64,000 nt of DNA from Podospora bellae-mahoneyi (lineage: Eukaryota; Ascomycota; Sordariomycetes; Sordariales; Podosporaceae). The stretch covers positions 4,836,001 through 4,900,000 of the forward strand of contig NC_085881.1 of the NCBI RefSeq assembly GCF_035222275.1, in the 5' to 3' direction. The notes under the pieces are model-generated. The model did not search any database. It saw nothing but the letters and a program-made list of their open reading frames with translations, and was not told the DNA's origin. Positions 31,619 through 43,575 of the stretch are shown here, one piece after another (positions within the stretch are counted from its first letter, which is position 1; each line of letters starts with the position of its first letter). The translations under genes were made by a program, and so were the position numbers.

Positions 31619-33563
31619 TCAGTCCACATCATATCTTTTGCTTTTTACTTGCCATCTTCTTTTGGCAGATGGCAGCTGAAAGATTGTTGATCATGCGGTC
31701 AGGCATTCTTCCTGACCGAGCCGCCTCGGACTGTGCCTAAGATCCTGTATCTTGAGATCGCAAAGTCCGAGGGTTCTTGCCCCACTCAAGCCGAGATTAT
31801 GGGTCTGATCAGCAGAGGTCCGGTCCGTCAACGGGAAGGTGGGGCACAGAACGCCGCCGCATAGCCGCGCTTCTCCCATGGCTATATTGGGCCCACGCGA
31901 TCAAAGTGAATCATTCTTGATCTGGCGGTCTACAGACCTGGCTGAATTACCTCGTACCCTCGCAATGGTTGCATATCATAGGGCTGTTGATTTGTCCTCC
32001 CCTTCGGACCAAAATCTGTCCGGTCAGCGAACCTCGGGCCCACCTTCTGCCTTGTGATGGGTGCTTGCTCATGCACTGCCTCCCTACAAACTGATCCTCA
32101 CACGTGCGGCTGAAGGTGGTTTTATAGTCTTGATCTTGCTACTCCAGCATGACTGAGTCTAATCTCTCCTTGATTGTGGAATTCTCACTCTTGACGTATA
32201 TCAACTTCAGGTTCTCGCTCAAGTTAGGCACCTGTGTTCAACCAATCTTCTGACTCTCCTCAACTTGCAGCATCATGCTAGCATACGCTTACAAACCCTC
32301 GACAAACTTCTATTCCCCTTCAAGCTACAGAGTCGCTCCGCAATATCCACTAGTACCGTGGGCTCTTGACGCTCGGTCAATATTGACAGACACTGTCCGA
32401 CCTGACACACTTGGGCCGTTGGAGGTGCTGAAGCTGACACCAGTCGTCGTGGACCTGGTGCAGGGCGTCGCGCAGGATATGGTGTTGGTTGCTCGGTAAT
32501 GATCAAAATGTTGGACGTCTTGTCGTGTTTTGGCTAGATAATGGCATGCCGGGCGATGGAAACATTGGGGGGTGGTTACTGGATAACAGTGGATTAGAGG
32601 ACTGCGAGCATTCAGGGTTTCAGCAGTCACTTTCAACAAAACAGGCACCTACCATATCCCTTCTTCTTACTGTAACGGCGTTATATCAGGGTTGTTTCTA
32701 CAGGGTGTAACGATAGATGCGTCATGTGGGGCATGGGTTATGGGGTTATCTGGAGTCATCAGGAAGCACTGTGCCCCTTCTTTTCTTTATGTTCAAAGCC
32801 TTAAAAACCCGAGATGTTTGCTTACTTATGAATAAATGTTGATTAAACACGTTGAGAGAAGTCCTTTGTTTTTTGAGTGTCATTGTTACAACGAAAGACA
32901 TGCTTCTTTCATATTGATCCATTTAACTTATTACGCACTATTATTCCCAAGCAAAAAAACAAAGTAACCGGAGATCCGGCAGGTTTCTGACCTTCCCCGC
33001 AAAGATGATGAGGTGACTGAGAAAAGTCCGTTGGCCCCATTGTCAGATTACCCGTATCCAGGCTTTCTGCCTCGTGTGTATATGATACCTGATTTGTGGT
33101 CCGCTGTTATAGATTCAACTATCTTCATCACATTGATCGTCCTAAGGATTTCTTGAGGGGGGATAGAATTGACATGTCCAGCGGGCGAGCCGAGCAGATT
33201 CACGTGCAAGTCACAATGACGTGATACCTCTAACAGCAAACTAGGTGCCTGTATCAAACCAACTTTAAAGTGTGTGGATTGGCAGAGTCCGGACTTCCAT
33301 CAAGCAATGACTCGCCCAACACTATTTTCAGTTCGGCTGTTTCGAGGTAAGCGTCAGATGCCATCACGGTGTACCCGTCCAGTGCATCGAGATCTTGTGA
33401 GTTATTTCTTGCCCAGCGACATGCTTAAAACACAGAAGAATTCCTTACCTACTCACACTTCCCATGCCGTAGGTTTGGGATATGATAGTTGACTTTTTAC
33501 CACCTCCACTTCCATACACACCAAAAACACTCATTTCGTGAAGAAACAAACAACAAGAAAAAC
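31619..33563. other. Intergenic region of 1.9 kb
   Basis: Open stretches near 31700-31880, 32275-32650 and 33274-33490 are short and motif-free. AT content rises between about 32800 and 33000. No mobile element could be supported. Confidence 0.4.
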
Positions 33564-34373
33564 ATGTGCATAAAAGTACTCACCCTAACGGTCTGCATCT
33601 GCCCTCACCGAGATGACTCGTCGCTATGCCATCACGCCACCAACGTCCGCCTTTCACCCTTGGAGATCCTCGACGAACCATTCACTGCTCAAGGATGGGC
33701 AACTCGGCTGCCTACTGTCCTCCAAGGCCACGTGGACTGGAAGTTTCCTCAAGATCAGACGCAATGGGAGCACTGTCCTACATACAAGGCTCGAAATCGA
33801 CACTCTTCCGACCATGGAACCAACGGAAGCAAGATAATCGCCGGAAGAGAGATTTCTTGCCCTGAGACCCAGGAGCTTGCTGGGAGATTGGATGGTCAGT
33901 GGACTCGGGTAGTCAGAAGGTTGTGTGAAGAGTGCGAGCATGGGCATGGGGTGGGAACGCGTGGTTTGCTGCCGCAACCACAGAAACAACGACAGGTTAA
34001 CCAAATGCCGAAGGTGGCATTTGAAAAACAACCCGTCGTGGCGCTGGATGCTGTCGGTGTCAGGAGAGCTGCTATCAAGAGGAGAGCGAGCATGATTCCG
34101 ACTGCTGGCGGTTGTGAGAGATTGTCTGTCGTGAGCAAGACGACTAGTGTTAGGAGTGATGAGTCTTGGATTCGAGAGGGTTTGAGCGGTCGTATTCCTG
34201 TTCAACGAAAAGCGATCCATGTCGATACAGGTGCCACGACTGGACTTCCTCAACAGGGTTCGAATCTTCGCGGAAATATGAATGCTGGGTCTAGCAATGG
34301 CGGGAGGTTGGATTTGGTGCGGAGTATTGTGGGAAGTCAAAAGAAAAGTCTGGTGTGGCAGAAAAGGGAATAG
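33564..34373 (+). CDS. Hypothetical basic protein with Cys/His-rich N-terminus
   Basis: Single exon, 269 residues from the ATG at 33564 (MCIKVLTLTVCICPHRDD); the frame is open further upstream, but the leader there is typical untranslated text. The N-terminal half has repeated Cys/His (CICPHR, SLCHHA, HCPTYKARNRH, CEECEHGHG), a pattern common in unstudied small fungal proteins starting with MC. The C-terminal half is rich in Arg, Ser and Gln and looks disordered. No membrane helix or signal. Function unknown; an intron-free gene of this type is plausible but not proven. Confidence 0.5.
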   Translation: MCIKVLTLTVCICPHRDDSSLCHHATNVRLSPLEILDEPFTAQGWATRLPTVLQGHVDWKFPQDQTQWEHCPTYKARNRHSSDHGTNGSKIIAGREISCPETQELAGRLDGQWTRVVRRLCEECEHGHGVGTRGLLPQPQKQRQVNQMPKVAFEKQPVVALDAVGVRRAAIKRRASMIPTAGGCERLSVVSKTTSVRSDESWIREGLSGRIPVQRKAIHVDTGATTGLPQQGSNLRGNMNAGSSNGGRLDLVRSIVGSQKKSLVWQKRE

Positions 34374-35334
34374 CGATAACATAAAAAATAAATAGAAAAG
34401 AGGCAAAAAATCATGAACAGCTTGCAAGTTCTAGACTGAACCAGGTACTCAGCAATAAGTGTCAGCATCGGTATGTTGGGATCTCATCTGGGCTTCGGGA
34501 GTGCTTATCAAGCCGGCCGTCGGAAACCGCGTCTTTTCTTTAACAGGGACTTATGATAAGCCTCCGTCCGAAGTGGTACCTTCCACATATTCCCTCTCTG
34601 CCGGTGTTCTGTCGTGGTCGTCGCGTTAACACTAAGGGTCAAAGGGGCACTTGAACCGTCACCCCCAGACTCGAACCCACAGCCTTTCCTTTCGAGGGGA
34701 GTGGCTGTCCCAGGGACCACTTTATAGGACCACACTTTCGGTCTGAGACGCGTCGCTTGGTGACGCTACACTATCACAAGCTGTTCTGTTGAAAACAGGA
34801 GACCAAAGCGACCCTTATAACTGGCCAGTGGGTGGGAGCAACTCGTGAGCTGACAGCTTCAGCGTCAGACGTCGTCAGGTGCCGACAAAACTCCAGCCAG
34901 TTGGCGGCCTGCTCCTCGCTCCTTCCCTTCCATTGTTAACTGTTCCTGCCAACACCGAGACTCAACACCGCTTTCCCCAAACTTTGCCAACAACAAAGTC
35001 CTAATGCCCTACCTCTGAGGACACACTTCATTCATTCTTCGACCACATACAACTCTGTCTTTGGGCTCCTCTCCCCGGCTTTGTCGTAAGGTTTACCAAG
35101 TTGTCACACAACATATATTCCATTCAATCACAACCATTCAAAAAGAGAATCCCAAAGTTGCAAAGCAAGTGTATATCTTATTTACTTCATCAGCATCATT
35201 CTATGTACAAGTATGTCCTCAGCTCATCTCATCTCTATCATGTCCCTCTCTGGCTCCCTCCCATCTAGCTATATACCGTCCACATCGTCATCCCCTCATC
35301 CCCTCTCCTGGTCCTCCGGCTGGAAACCAGCCGC
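34374..35334. other. Intergenic region
   Basis: Between two genes pointing at each other (plus-strand hypothetical, minus-strand metalloprotease). A tRNA-like patch around 34640-34780 was inspected and not accepted. No other feature. Confidence 0.4.
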
Positions 35335-36280
35335 TTAGGAAGCGTTCTGGCGGTAGCTGGTCCAGAAGCTGTTGATTCTAGTCTGCTGGCCGGGGGTGAA
35401 CTCCTCGTAGCAAGAGTCGATGGAGTAGTCCATGTAGTTGTGGATGGGGTCAACACCGGCCTGGCTGGGGCAGGAGTCACGGCCGACAGGGCAGCCGGAA
35501 GAAGCGGAGGCCTGGGCGGGGGTGTCGGAGACGGAGTCACCGGCACCGGTGCAGCCGCCCTGGAAGGTGTGGTAGAGACCGAACCAGTGACCAACCTCGT
35601 GGGTGGCGGTGTGGCCGAGGTTGTAGTTGGTGGAGCTGCCGCCAGGGGTGGTGCTATAGAGGATGGTGCAGCCGTCGCGGATGTAGGCGGTGGAGCCGGG
35701 CGAGGCAGTGGTGGGGAAGTAGCAGTATCCCAAGTTACCACCCATCTTCTGGAGGAAGTAGAGGTTGAGGTCCTTGTAGGTGCCCTTGCGGAGAGCGCGC
35801 TTCATGGTCATCTCGTAACCCTTGGAGTCATCAGCCCAGTTGGCGTTGACGGTCTTGTCAGTGCCGGCGAGGGTGAAAGAGATGCCATAGGGGGCAAAAG
35901 CCGACTGGAGAACGCTGAACTGGTTGTTGATCATGGTATCCTGTTGATTTGGTTAGCTACCTGGTGCTGACACCTTTCCAGGGCCTCGAAAGTTGAGCAC
36001 TTACGGTGAGGTAACCACCGCTGAGGGCAGTGGAAGCAGCCACGACGTGGATATAGACCCTGACGGAGATGGCCTGGGCGGTAACATCACGGGCAGTGAG
36101 GTTGCCGGAGCGGTAGGACTCGGCGAGGGCCTGAGCTTCCTCAACAGCGAACTGCTGGGAAACCTGGAGGAGCTCCTCGGAAGGCTCGGGGGCACCGCAG
36201 CCGAAACCGCGGGAAGGTTGAGGAGCCGCAAAGGCAGTCTGGGCCAAACCGGCCGCGGCGAGAGCGAGAGAGAAACGCAT
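35335..36280 (-). CDS. Secreted metalloprotease, peptidase family M43 (pappalysin-like)
   Basis: Two exons, 36280-36005 and 35940-35335 (64-nt intron), encode 293 residues. Signal peptide [18 protein letters not shown] is followed by a short propeptide-like region. The catalytic zinc motif is [11 protein letters not shown] (HExxHxxGxxH, about residue 185), and the downstream Met-turn is NYMDYS, both diagnostic of metzincins of family M43. Cysteines ([35 protein letters not shown]) can form the usual disulfides. The C-terminus [15 protein letters not shown] is also typical. Expected to act outside the cell on proteins, in nutrition or host interaction. Highly biased codon use (C/G at third positions) suggests strong expression. 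Confidence 0.95.
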
Positions 36281-36404
36281 CTTGAAGTGGGTGCAAGAAG
36301 AAGGACCGAGAGGAACAGGCAGATCAGAGAATGAGTTGAAGAGCTGAGGGCTGATGCTGATGCTGCTGATGAACTTCAAAGCCGTTTGAGGGGGATCTCG
36401 TCGT

Positions 36405-36413
36405 CCTTTTATG
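36405..36413 (-). promoter_or_regulatory. Probable TATA box of the M43 protease gene
   Basis: On the minus strand CATAAAAGG lies about 125-133 bp upstream of the start codon at 36280, a normal place for a fungal TATA box of a strongly expressed secreted-enzyme gene. Confidence 0.5.
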
Positions 36414-36970
36414 CTACCCGATCCTCTCTCTGGCCGTGAACCGGACGAGCGATGTTCGGCCTCGGAGTCGCGCGCTGGATGGAGGATCTGGGAGGCAGCT
36501 AGGTCCAGTATCGGGCCCATGTCAACAATGGGAAGGTGGACTGGCCAAGACCGAATAGGGGCCCCCCCGAGCTGGAGGTGTGAATACCTGGCAAGTGGTC
36601 ACGCCTTGATCTGGGTCAATGCAACACTGATTGGGGAACAAGGCGAGTGGAAGACGACTTCCTTCCTGATCGGATTCTAGCCCACCCTACTAGAGAGGAG
36701 AAGCACACTAGAAGGGCTTCGCTTGATAGGTCCCGGCTGGGCTTGTGGGTGTGTGGACATGGGACTGTGGGTGCGTGTAGCAGTTCCAGGACCACCACTC
36801 TTTTATTCAGCTTTGCCTCTCTGGTCCGTCGACATGAGCTGTGTGGCTGACCACCCATTTGTGCGCCTCCTCCAGCTTCCTGCTGAAATGGGTCCTTGCC
36901 AACTTCCCCTTGGGTCCCAGTCATTCGTCCTCCTGGATTGATCCATCATTTGCCCCCTGGGGTCCATGGT

Positions 36971-36994
36971 GGGTGGGTGGGAAATGGGCAGGGG
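36971..36994 (+). other. Putative G-quadruplex motif
   Basis: Five runs of three or four G are separated by loops of 1, 1, 4 and 2 bases, fitting the classical G3N1-7 rule with very short loops. It lies about 690 bp upstream of the protease start. Whether it folds in the cell is unknown. Confidence 0.5.
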
Positions 36995-39788
36995 CGTGAT
37001 AAGCGGGTAGGCTGTCCAATCCAAAGGCGGTGCTGAGCAGTTGGACATCCACGACATCCTTCACAGGTCCCCAATGCATGACATATGCGGTCAATACCGA
37101 GATTGTCCAACAGGACCGGTAGTTGGGGACCAGTTGCCCAGGGGTGTGGGAAAAAAGAAAGGAGCGTGGAGAGATCGGAACGGCACTTGGCTGGGACGCC
37201 GGGGCCTGGCTTGGCGGACTTGGCTGCGACCTCCCTGATCGGGAAGCTGCCGATACGAATGGGACGAAAAGGAACGAAGCTTATGAATGTTGGAGATAAA
37301 CCCCCAACAGCGCGCTAGCCACTGTCCAGGCAGGAAGGAGTTTATGCGTGTGCGGGGTGTGTTTCGTGATGCTTGGCTCCTCGTGCTCTTCTCCTGGCGG
37401 CCGTTGTCAAAAAACGGACATGTCCACTGAAGATCGGCAGTGAGGGGAAGACCAGTCGAATGGCATCAGTGCCCAGCCTTCCATGTTGAGAATCCCATGC
37501 CGGAGCTTCTGCTCAAGCCATCACACACTCCACGGCCAACTTGTTTGAGCGATTTTCGACTTGCTGTGATTCGAGGATGCATGTCGCACTTCGCGCTGAT
37601 GCCATCCGGGGTCCAGATGCACTGTAATCGTTGCCAAGGCGCTTCGAGTGGGATGCATCACTGTCACTCACCCACACTGCCTGCACAGAACTTTTCTGGA
37701 ATGAAATATCACCTTGGGCTTATCACGACCACTTCTTCAATGATGTTCATAGAAAGCCAAACCCCATCTGATAACAGAACACCTCGCCATCACTCCAGGT
37801 CAATCTGGTGGCAACGTTCCCCCTGTTGAACATGGGCTTAGGGCCAACGGTGGCCTGCTAGTGTCCAGTCTGCGGGCCGCATCCTTCGCCTTGAATGAAA
37901 TAAGCACTGTATCTCCGTCCATCTTGGTGCTAGTCTCAAGCGCAATGCGGGGGTCGTGGGTGGACCACGGGCATTGTTGCCCGCGATTCACGATATGAAT
38001 CTGCTTGATATCGAACGCTACCAGTGTTGTAACAGATGATTAGGTACCTATCAAAACTGCTACCTTCTACATTCTGGCTGTTTGGCTACCGCTGCTATTG
38101 ATAGTACTGTGACGAACTGTGGTGCCAGACTGTGAGCGGGTGATCTCCGTCATTCGACAGAAAATTGATTGCTCTGCATGGATTTGCGCAGGGACTTGGA
38201 TTCTTGTCTTCAGTTTTCCGGGAAACCGGGATCCGATCTGGTCTGAGACTTCATTACACGCTGATTCGTGACTGGAATGTATTGATGCAATTTCAGACAT
38301 TCCAGCCCCGACAACCTGGAATTGACCCAAGACATGTCTATAACAGGCGAGACACAGCCCAGTCGAGCTCAGTTCGTAGGATTTTCATGACGATTTGGGA
38401 TCGTGAGTCATGCGCACAGAACAGTGCCTGAACCACACGAGCGTGGGACGGTTTTGTCTCGAGTACACGCCATAAAAAACAGCATCCGGAATTCGCCCAA
38501 CTTTCAGTTGTGGATTACCTTAGGTACTCGAAGCCTTCTTTCGATAGTTGTAGGTAGAGTGCATCCAAAATGGCAGGTGATTATGTACTTTCCTATTCTT
38601 CTTGGTCCAATGGACTCAGTTGACGGAAATGGGGAATTAGGTACCAGTGAGAGATAGGTGCGGATCTTGTGGCACTGTCAACATGTCCAGCAGCCTCTTC
38701 GATATCTTTAGATAAGAGAAGCCGAGGTGATCAAAGGACAGCAGGACTCGGACTTCCACGATTGGACATTGACCAGGGCGGCGCTGTACTACCCACAAAC
38801 TGTACGTTAGATATAGCGTGGGTAGGCCTCTGTCGGAAGAGGCGTGGGGGCGGGAGGACCCTTTGGCGTAGTGGGCCAGGCCCGTGATGCAGTCATTTCC
38901 GTCTCACTGTATGTGAAAGCCAATGGTAGGTAGACCTGTGGGTGACCTGCCTCATGCTCTTCCCGCCCACCCTCCCAGTAAGCCACAGCTGCGCGGGGGC
39001 GGCTGCACTTGCGGAGGGCTTCATGCAGGACTTGGCAGGGGCGGGTTTCTGCCCTCCAAGCTCAACTCATGTACTTTACTGCTATCGTTTTCACTTCTGC
39101 AGTTCAGCCTTAGACCATTAATGGGACAGTCAACTGCATGTGTCCACGGCTGCTGGCAGGCATTGCTGATTAGGTTTTGTCGTTCTCAAGCTCAGCTATC
39201 TCGAATTAGCAATTACACTTGTCATCAAATCCTATTCATGAGGTAAGTTTATGACTTTGATGTAGATATGCGTACACTGCCTGTGTGGAGCCACTCTGGT
39301 AAGTTGGGTTATCTTCAGTCTGCATAGGCGTAAAAATAGAAGCTAGGTGGTCTAGACCCAGGGATGAAGTGCTCATTCTTCAGCTCCAGGCAAGCACCTG
39401 TCTCGTGACTGACAGGTAGTAATTCATACTGAGGCCGAGGTGCACGAGGGAAGAAGCCCTTCATTAGGCCCAAGACATCATCGAGGGATCCAATATCGGT
39501 CGACTGCTTACCAAACCGCACTGAATATCACCAGAGTTTATATCAGATGCCAATTGGAAAGCTCAGTCACATCATTACTGCTCTGCTTTGCGAGCGCAGC
39601 AACGTTCCGGTTGCTCGAGCTTTTAATAATACCAAGAAATTAATCTGGAAAGCAAGAGATATTTAAACAGTTGGTGGCCAGCGTCATTGCGTCATCCCAG
39701 ACCCTCGCCAAGCCCATGAGCCCCTGAACCCCTGAAAGTGATCCACCCAACCCAAGCATGCACAACATCAACATGGCAACATAGGTAA

Positions 39789-41624
39789 TCATACTTTCTC
39801 ATGTTCCGCCACATGGCTCTGCTTGTCTGAGTCGTGGTGCATAACAGTCTTTGTAACCGCAGCTTCCGCCCTCTGGGCGAACTCCTCCTTGTCCTCAAAC
39901 ACTGTTGCAAACTTGTTAGAAATTTGAACTGCAACACACTTGAGAGTTTTGGGCCACATACAGAACGCAAGCTCCTCCAAGGACCTGCCGGAAGTCTCCG
40001 GCCAGAGAAACCAGATCATAATTGCTTCGGCAAAGATCCAGCAGCAGTAGACCAAGAGATATTTCCATCCGATGGCTTGGGTGCCTTGGTTGGGTTAGTC
40101 TCTGCCATGTTAGATTGGTCGGAATAAGGACTTACCGATCGGGTTGACATTGGTTCCGAAGAACTGAGCGGCCTTACCCCAGAACTGGAAGATGGAGATG
40201 CCACGAGCTCGGTTTGCGTATGGGAAGATCTCGATCAGATATGCTGCCTTTTGTTAGCATTAAGTTTTGACATGTGGACTCGAGAACGAGGCTTACTGTA
40301 AGTCAAGGCGTTGAAGCAAAGATTGTACGCAGGACTGTAGGCGTAAATCCAAAACAAACTCATCTTGGCCGCCACGTCAGACTTGGTATCGATGAAGATG
40401 GCTGTGCAAGCTGTCCAAGCCACATAGACTGCCAAGATCGAAATGATACCCGTCAAGTACATCGTCCGCCGCCGGAATCTCATCACCACCAGTGCTGCAC
40501 TCACGCCGCAGATCAGAGACCAGCACTGGTTTCCCAGGTTATACTTGGCCTGGAAGCTGGGATCAGTGTACCCGATCAGCTTTAGCACATCGCCCAAGAA
40601 ATACGAGATAACCACATTCCCGGAGAGCTGGGTGAAGAGGCCGAGCAACGATCCGATAATAACCCTGCGACGCATACCAGGGGTGGCAACAAGATCCATC
40701 CATGACCGTTTCGAGTGTTCGAGTTCAATCTCCAAGGTGGTGCGAATTTCAGCGATTTCAGCTTTGACAAACTCCGAGTCTGGATTGCCTTCAGCGTGAT
40801 ACTTGATCAGCACTGCCTCGGCTTCCTCGAACCGATCTTTGGACATGAGGTAACGGGGGGACTCTGGCAGGAAAAACACAAAGGCGACTTGCAGCAGAGA
40901 GGGGGCCATCTGCAACAAGCTCGGAATGCGCCATGACCAGTCGTTGTTGATTTGTTGCGTTCCAAAGGTACACCCCGCGGCTACGATAGCTCCGATGAAG
41001 TAGCAAGCGTTGAACAGCGAGGTAAGAATGGGTCGTTCTTTTGGATATCCGAGTTCTCCGATGAGACAGGAGCCAGCAACGATCGCGTAAGGAAGGCCGA
41101 ATCCGATGATACCTCGAGCCAGTATGTACATAGGTCCTTTGCCATGTCAGCCTACATGGGGAAAACCGCCAGTAATGATCGAACTTACCATTGAAAGCAA
41201 ATCCCTGGATAATTGTCCCGATAATCATGATCATGCTCCCAAACATGATGCACCACCTCCTTCCAAACGTATCATTCACAATAGGGATAAACGGCAGTCC
41301 TATCACTGATCCCAGTGGCAGAGCTGAAGCGAGGATACCATTGTATGCACCAGTGGGGTTGCCAAAGTCTGCTTTCTGTCAGCACAACCACTCGCTCTCA
41401 GCCCTTTGACGATGAACCGGCTTACAGGCCTTCCAAGCTGGAAGAAGTTGCGCCGCATTGATGATTTGAGAGTCGAACCCCGATGTCATCTCGATTCCGA
41501 TAACGCAGGGAAAGAGTAGCAGGTACATTGTTCTCAGATTGGGCTTCCTGTACCATGGAATGGGGTCATCCACCGCCATGCGATGGATGAGGTTGTGGTC
41601 ACTTCCACTGCTGGCGCCGACCAT
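39789..41624 (-). CDS. MFS sugar transporter (lactose-permease / hexose type)
   Basis: Six exons on the minus strand: 41624-41426, 41368-41189, 41136-40297, 40243-40136, 40075-39962 and 39901-39789 (introns 58, 52, 53, 60 and 60 nt), encoding 517 residues. Sugar-porter marks appear in order: GFDSQIINA in helix 1, NDTFGRRWCIMFGS (the loop 2-3 GRR), LARGIIGFGLPYAIVAGSCL, FFLPESPRYLMSKDRFEEAE, GLFTQLSGNVVISYFLG, AYLIEIFPYANRARG-like text across intron 4 and FLWPETSGRSLEELAF. The last intron is stop-free and a multiple of three, so read-through would insert 20 residues into the ETSGRSLEELAFLFED tail; the spliced form matches the family. Plasma-membrane uptake of a sugar or disaccharide; specificity unknown. 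Confidence 0.92.
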
Positions 41625-43214
41625 CTTGCTGCTGCCTTGGGCCGTACTCTGGCCTTGAGCGGGTGTAGTGTTGAGGTGAGGAAGGTGAGTTTTCGGTCGG
41701 TTCCAGAGGTGGTATCTGGGAACTGGGCTGCTTTGGTGGATGGAGGATGACAGACAGGTATATGGCACTCAAACAGAGGAGAGAGATAGGATCGGAGCTC
41801 TTCCTGGGTCTCCTTTTCCGACCTCACCAACTGAACGCTGACAATAGCCACTTCTCCACACGCTCCCAACGCGTCGCCGCCAGATTTCCCATATTGATTC
41901 TTCGTTAATCCATCTCCGCTTCATATTGACCCCCAGTTCTGTCGGGCCGACAAGGCTTACTCTCCTCTACTATCCAGCAGAGATATCCTGTAAACCTCCA
42001 GACCAGTTCACTCGGATCTGACAGCCGCGCAGAAAGCCTTGATATCAAGAGGCCTTTAACGGCGGGTAAATCCTGGCCTCAACTCCGATGTCTGCCTCGA
42101 GTATCCTGAAGCAGGGTGTGAACAAGCAACAAACGCGGGATGGATGCCACCAGACCTGCAGATGGGAGAAGCGGCACCACAGTACCACTTTAGCCGAGAT
42201 CGATCACACCACGCAGAACCACGCATTTTAGGTGCCGTAACTGCCGTTTGAAAGGGGGAATCAGCGGTTGGAATCTCTGGGCGGATGTCAGTGGCGTCGA
42301 GAACAAGAGATTCCCGGCAGTGGAGGGAGATTGCCCAGCCGGGAGCATCCGAGGTTTTGACTTGGCTTGATGCCTCTTCAACGTCTTGTCTTGGCTGTGT
42401 ATGTAAGACATGCTATATTGCTCTCTCTTTCGTGACATTTTCGAGTGTCTGTTAGTCTGCTTCTTGAAAACATGAGACAGGGGACGAACAGAAGCCGGTA
42501 GATTTGACTGGTAGCCGCACCAGTCAAGGTGAGGGACTTGAGTGTTTGGGAACAAGCATGATGAACTGTTGGAAGCCAAAAGACCCGTTTGTACAACAGC
42601 AAAATCATCTGATTGCAGACTTCCATCCAGATGCAGTCGTTTTTGCTACCGCTGTGGGGCTGCCGGGTAAGCCAGGATGACTGGTGAGCGCGAAATCTTC
42701 CGTCGTCCCAACTCAATCTAAGAACTGTCAGGCAGAATCACGTTCGGCGTATTAGCGAGTCCACTCGGCCAAATATTCATGCAAACCCCTGTTCATTGTG
42801 TAATATTCTAGAAGATCAGAGCTCATTTGGGCATGGTTTGTGATACTGTAAGAAACTGCGTCGTTGGACTGATTAGTTTCTCCGCCTATGATTATCCGCA
42901 ATAATGCTGGGAAGCCGAGTTAATCATAGCTCTACTCATCCGGTATGCTCTGGATCAAGTGGAATTAAGTGGTGTACGAATATGCATATATTCAAGCATT
43001 TAATAGGTATTGGCCAGTGTACGAATCGGATATCAAGATAAGTTGTTATAGACCAAAGAAACCTTTGAAACCCCCACAGGACGCCTGGCTGTAAGTCTTG
43101 TAAATAATGCCAGTATCAACACCATCCACGGGGTCCTATATCAAGAATTAGTAACCCGAAAGCTCAGTCTCATATCTGCTAGTAGCGTTGCGACTTACAT
43201 TGCACTAGCCTCGT
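41625..43214. other. Intergenic region of 1.6 kb
   Basis: Upstream region of the sugar transporter followed by the 3' flank of the small secreted peptide. The frame before 41624 is open but poor in protein-like features. No gene supported. Confidence 0.4.
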
Positions 43215-43433
43215 CTAACATCTCCCACATTCATACCAACCGCAAATACCTTCACAGATGTTGGAACACAGACAACGTCCGTTGGTACAAAATCCTGTTC
43301 CGCCTCCGCAAGTTCCTCGTGCTGTTGGGCCCATGCTGGGGAGCATATCGCCGTTTGGCAGGATGACAGGGGCAGGTATGGCGAGCCCAAGTGGAATAAG
43401 TAGCACCAAGGCCAATCTAATCATCGTGTTCAT
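43215..43433 (-). CDS. Small secreted cysteine-rich peptide
   Basis: Single exon, 72 residues from the ATG at 43433. MNTMIRLALVLLIPLGLAIPA is a convincing signal peptide, followed by a short spacer and a compact core with eight cysteines in 31 residues (CGGGTGFC, CLCSNIC, EGICGWYECGRC). The frame is open further upstream, but the secretory start is much more sensible. Size, signal and cysteine density match small secreted cysteine-rich proteins with antimicrobial or effector roles; the cysteine spacing is not one I recognise. It lies alone between the transporter and the PTH11-like gene, with a TATA box at a normal distance. Confidence 0.7.
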   Translation of the reverse strand: MNTMIRLALVLLIPLGLAIPAPVILPNGDMLPSMGPTARGTCGGGTGFCTNGRCLCSNICEGICGWYECGRC

Positions 43434-43566
43434 TTTTGCGTGCTTGAATATGTCGAAGGTTTCGTTGTTTTGGGCGGCGAAAAAGGTGACTGAAGCGTCG
43501 AGTAATCGGACTTCCACACCATCAAGACACTGAGGTCTCTTGCAAGAAGGGCTTTCAACGAGAGAG

Positions 43567-43575
43567 CTATATACA
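43567..43575 (-). promoter_or_regulatory. Probable TATA box of the small secreted peptide gene
   Basis: TATATAG on the minus strand lies about 135 bp upstream of the ATG at 43433. The position supports the short secretory start codon over the longer open frame. Confidence 0.5.

Larger units (their letters stand above)
36281..39788. other. Long region of 3.5 kb without supported genes
   Basis: Upstream of the protease gene (minus) and downstream of the sugar transporter (minus). Several open stretches up to about 130 codons occur on both strands, but none has a start, splice pattern, family motif or coding-style codon use. It contains a putative G-quadruplex at 36971-36994. It may hold distant regulatory DNA or noncoding transcripts. 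Confidence 0.4.

Noticed and set aside
31690-32050. Weak resemblance of a short plus-strand frame to a retroelement polyprotein segment
   Set aside because: Only a few residues agree, no further domains and no terminal repeats were found, so no element can be supported.
34640-34780. tRNA-like patch on the minus strand with a GGTTCGAGTCT box-B-like element and a CGTCACC/GGTGACG pairing
   Set aside because: The T stem does not pair, there is no acceptable D arm, and the distance between the paired ends is too large for a normal tRNA. Treated as chance.
35440-35970. Plus-strand open frame opposite the M43 protease exon
   Set aside because: Gly/Val/Ala-rich antisense shadow of a strongly codon-biased gene.
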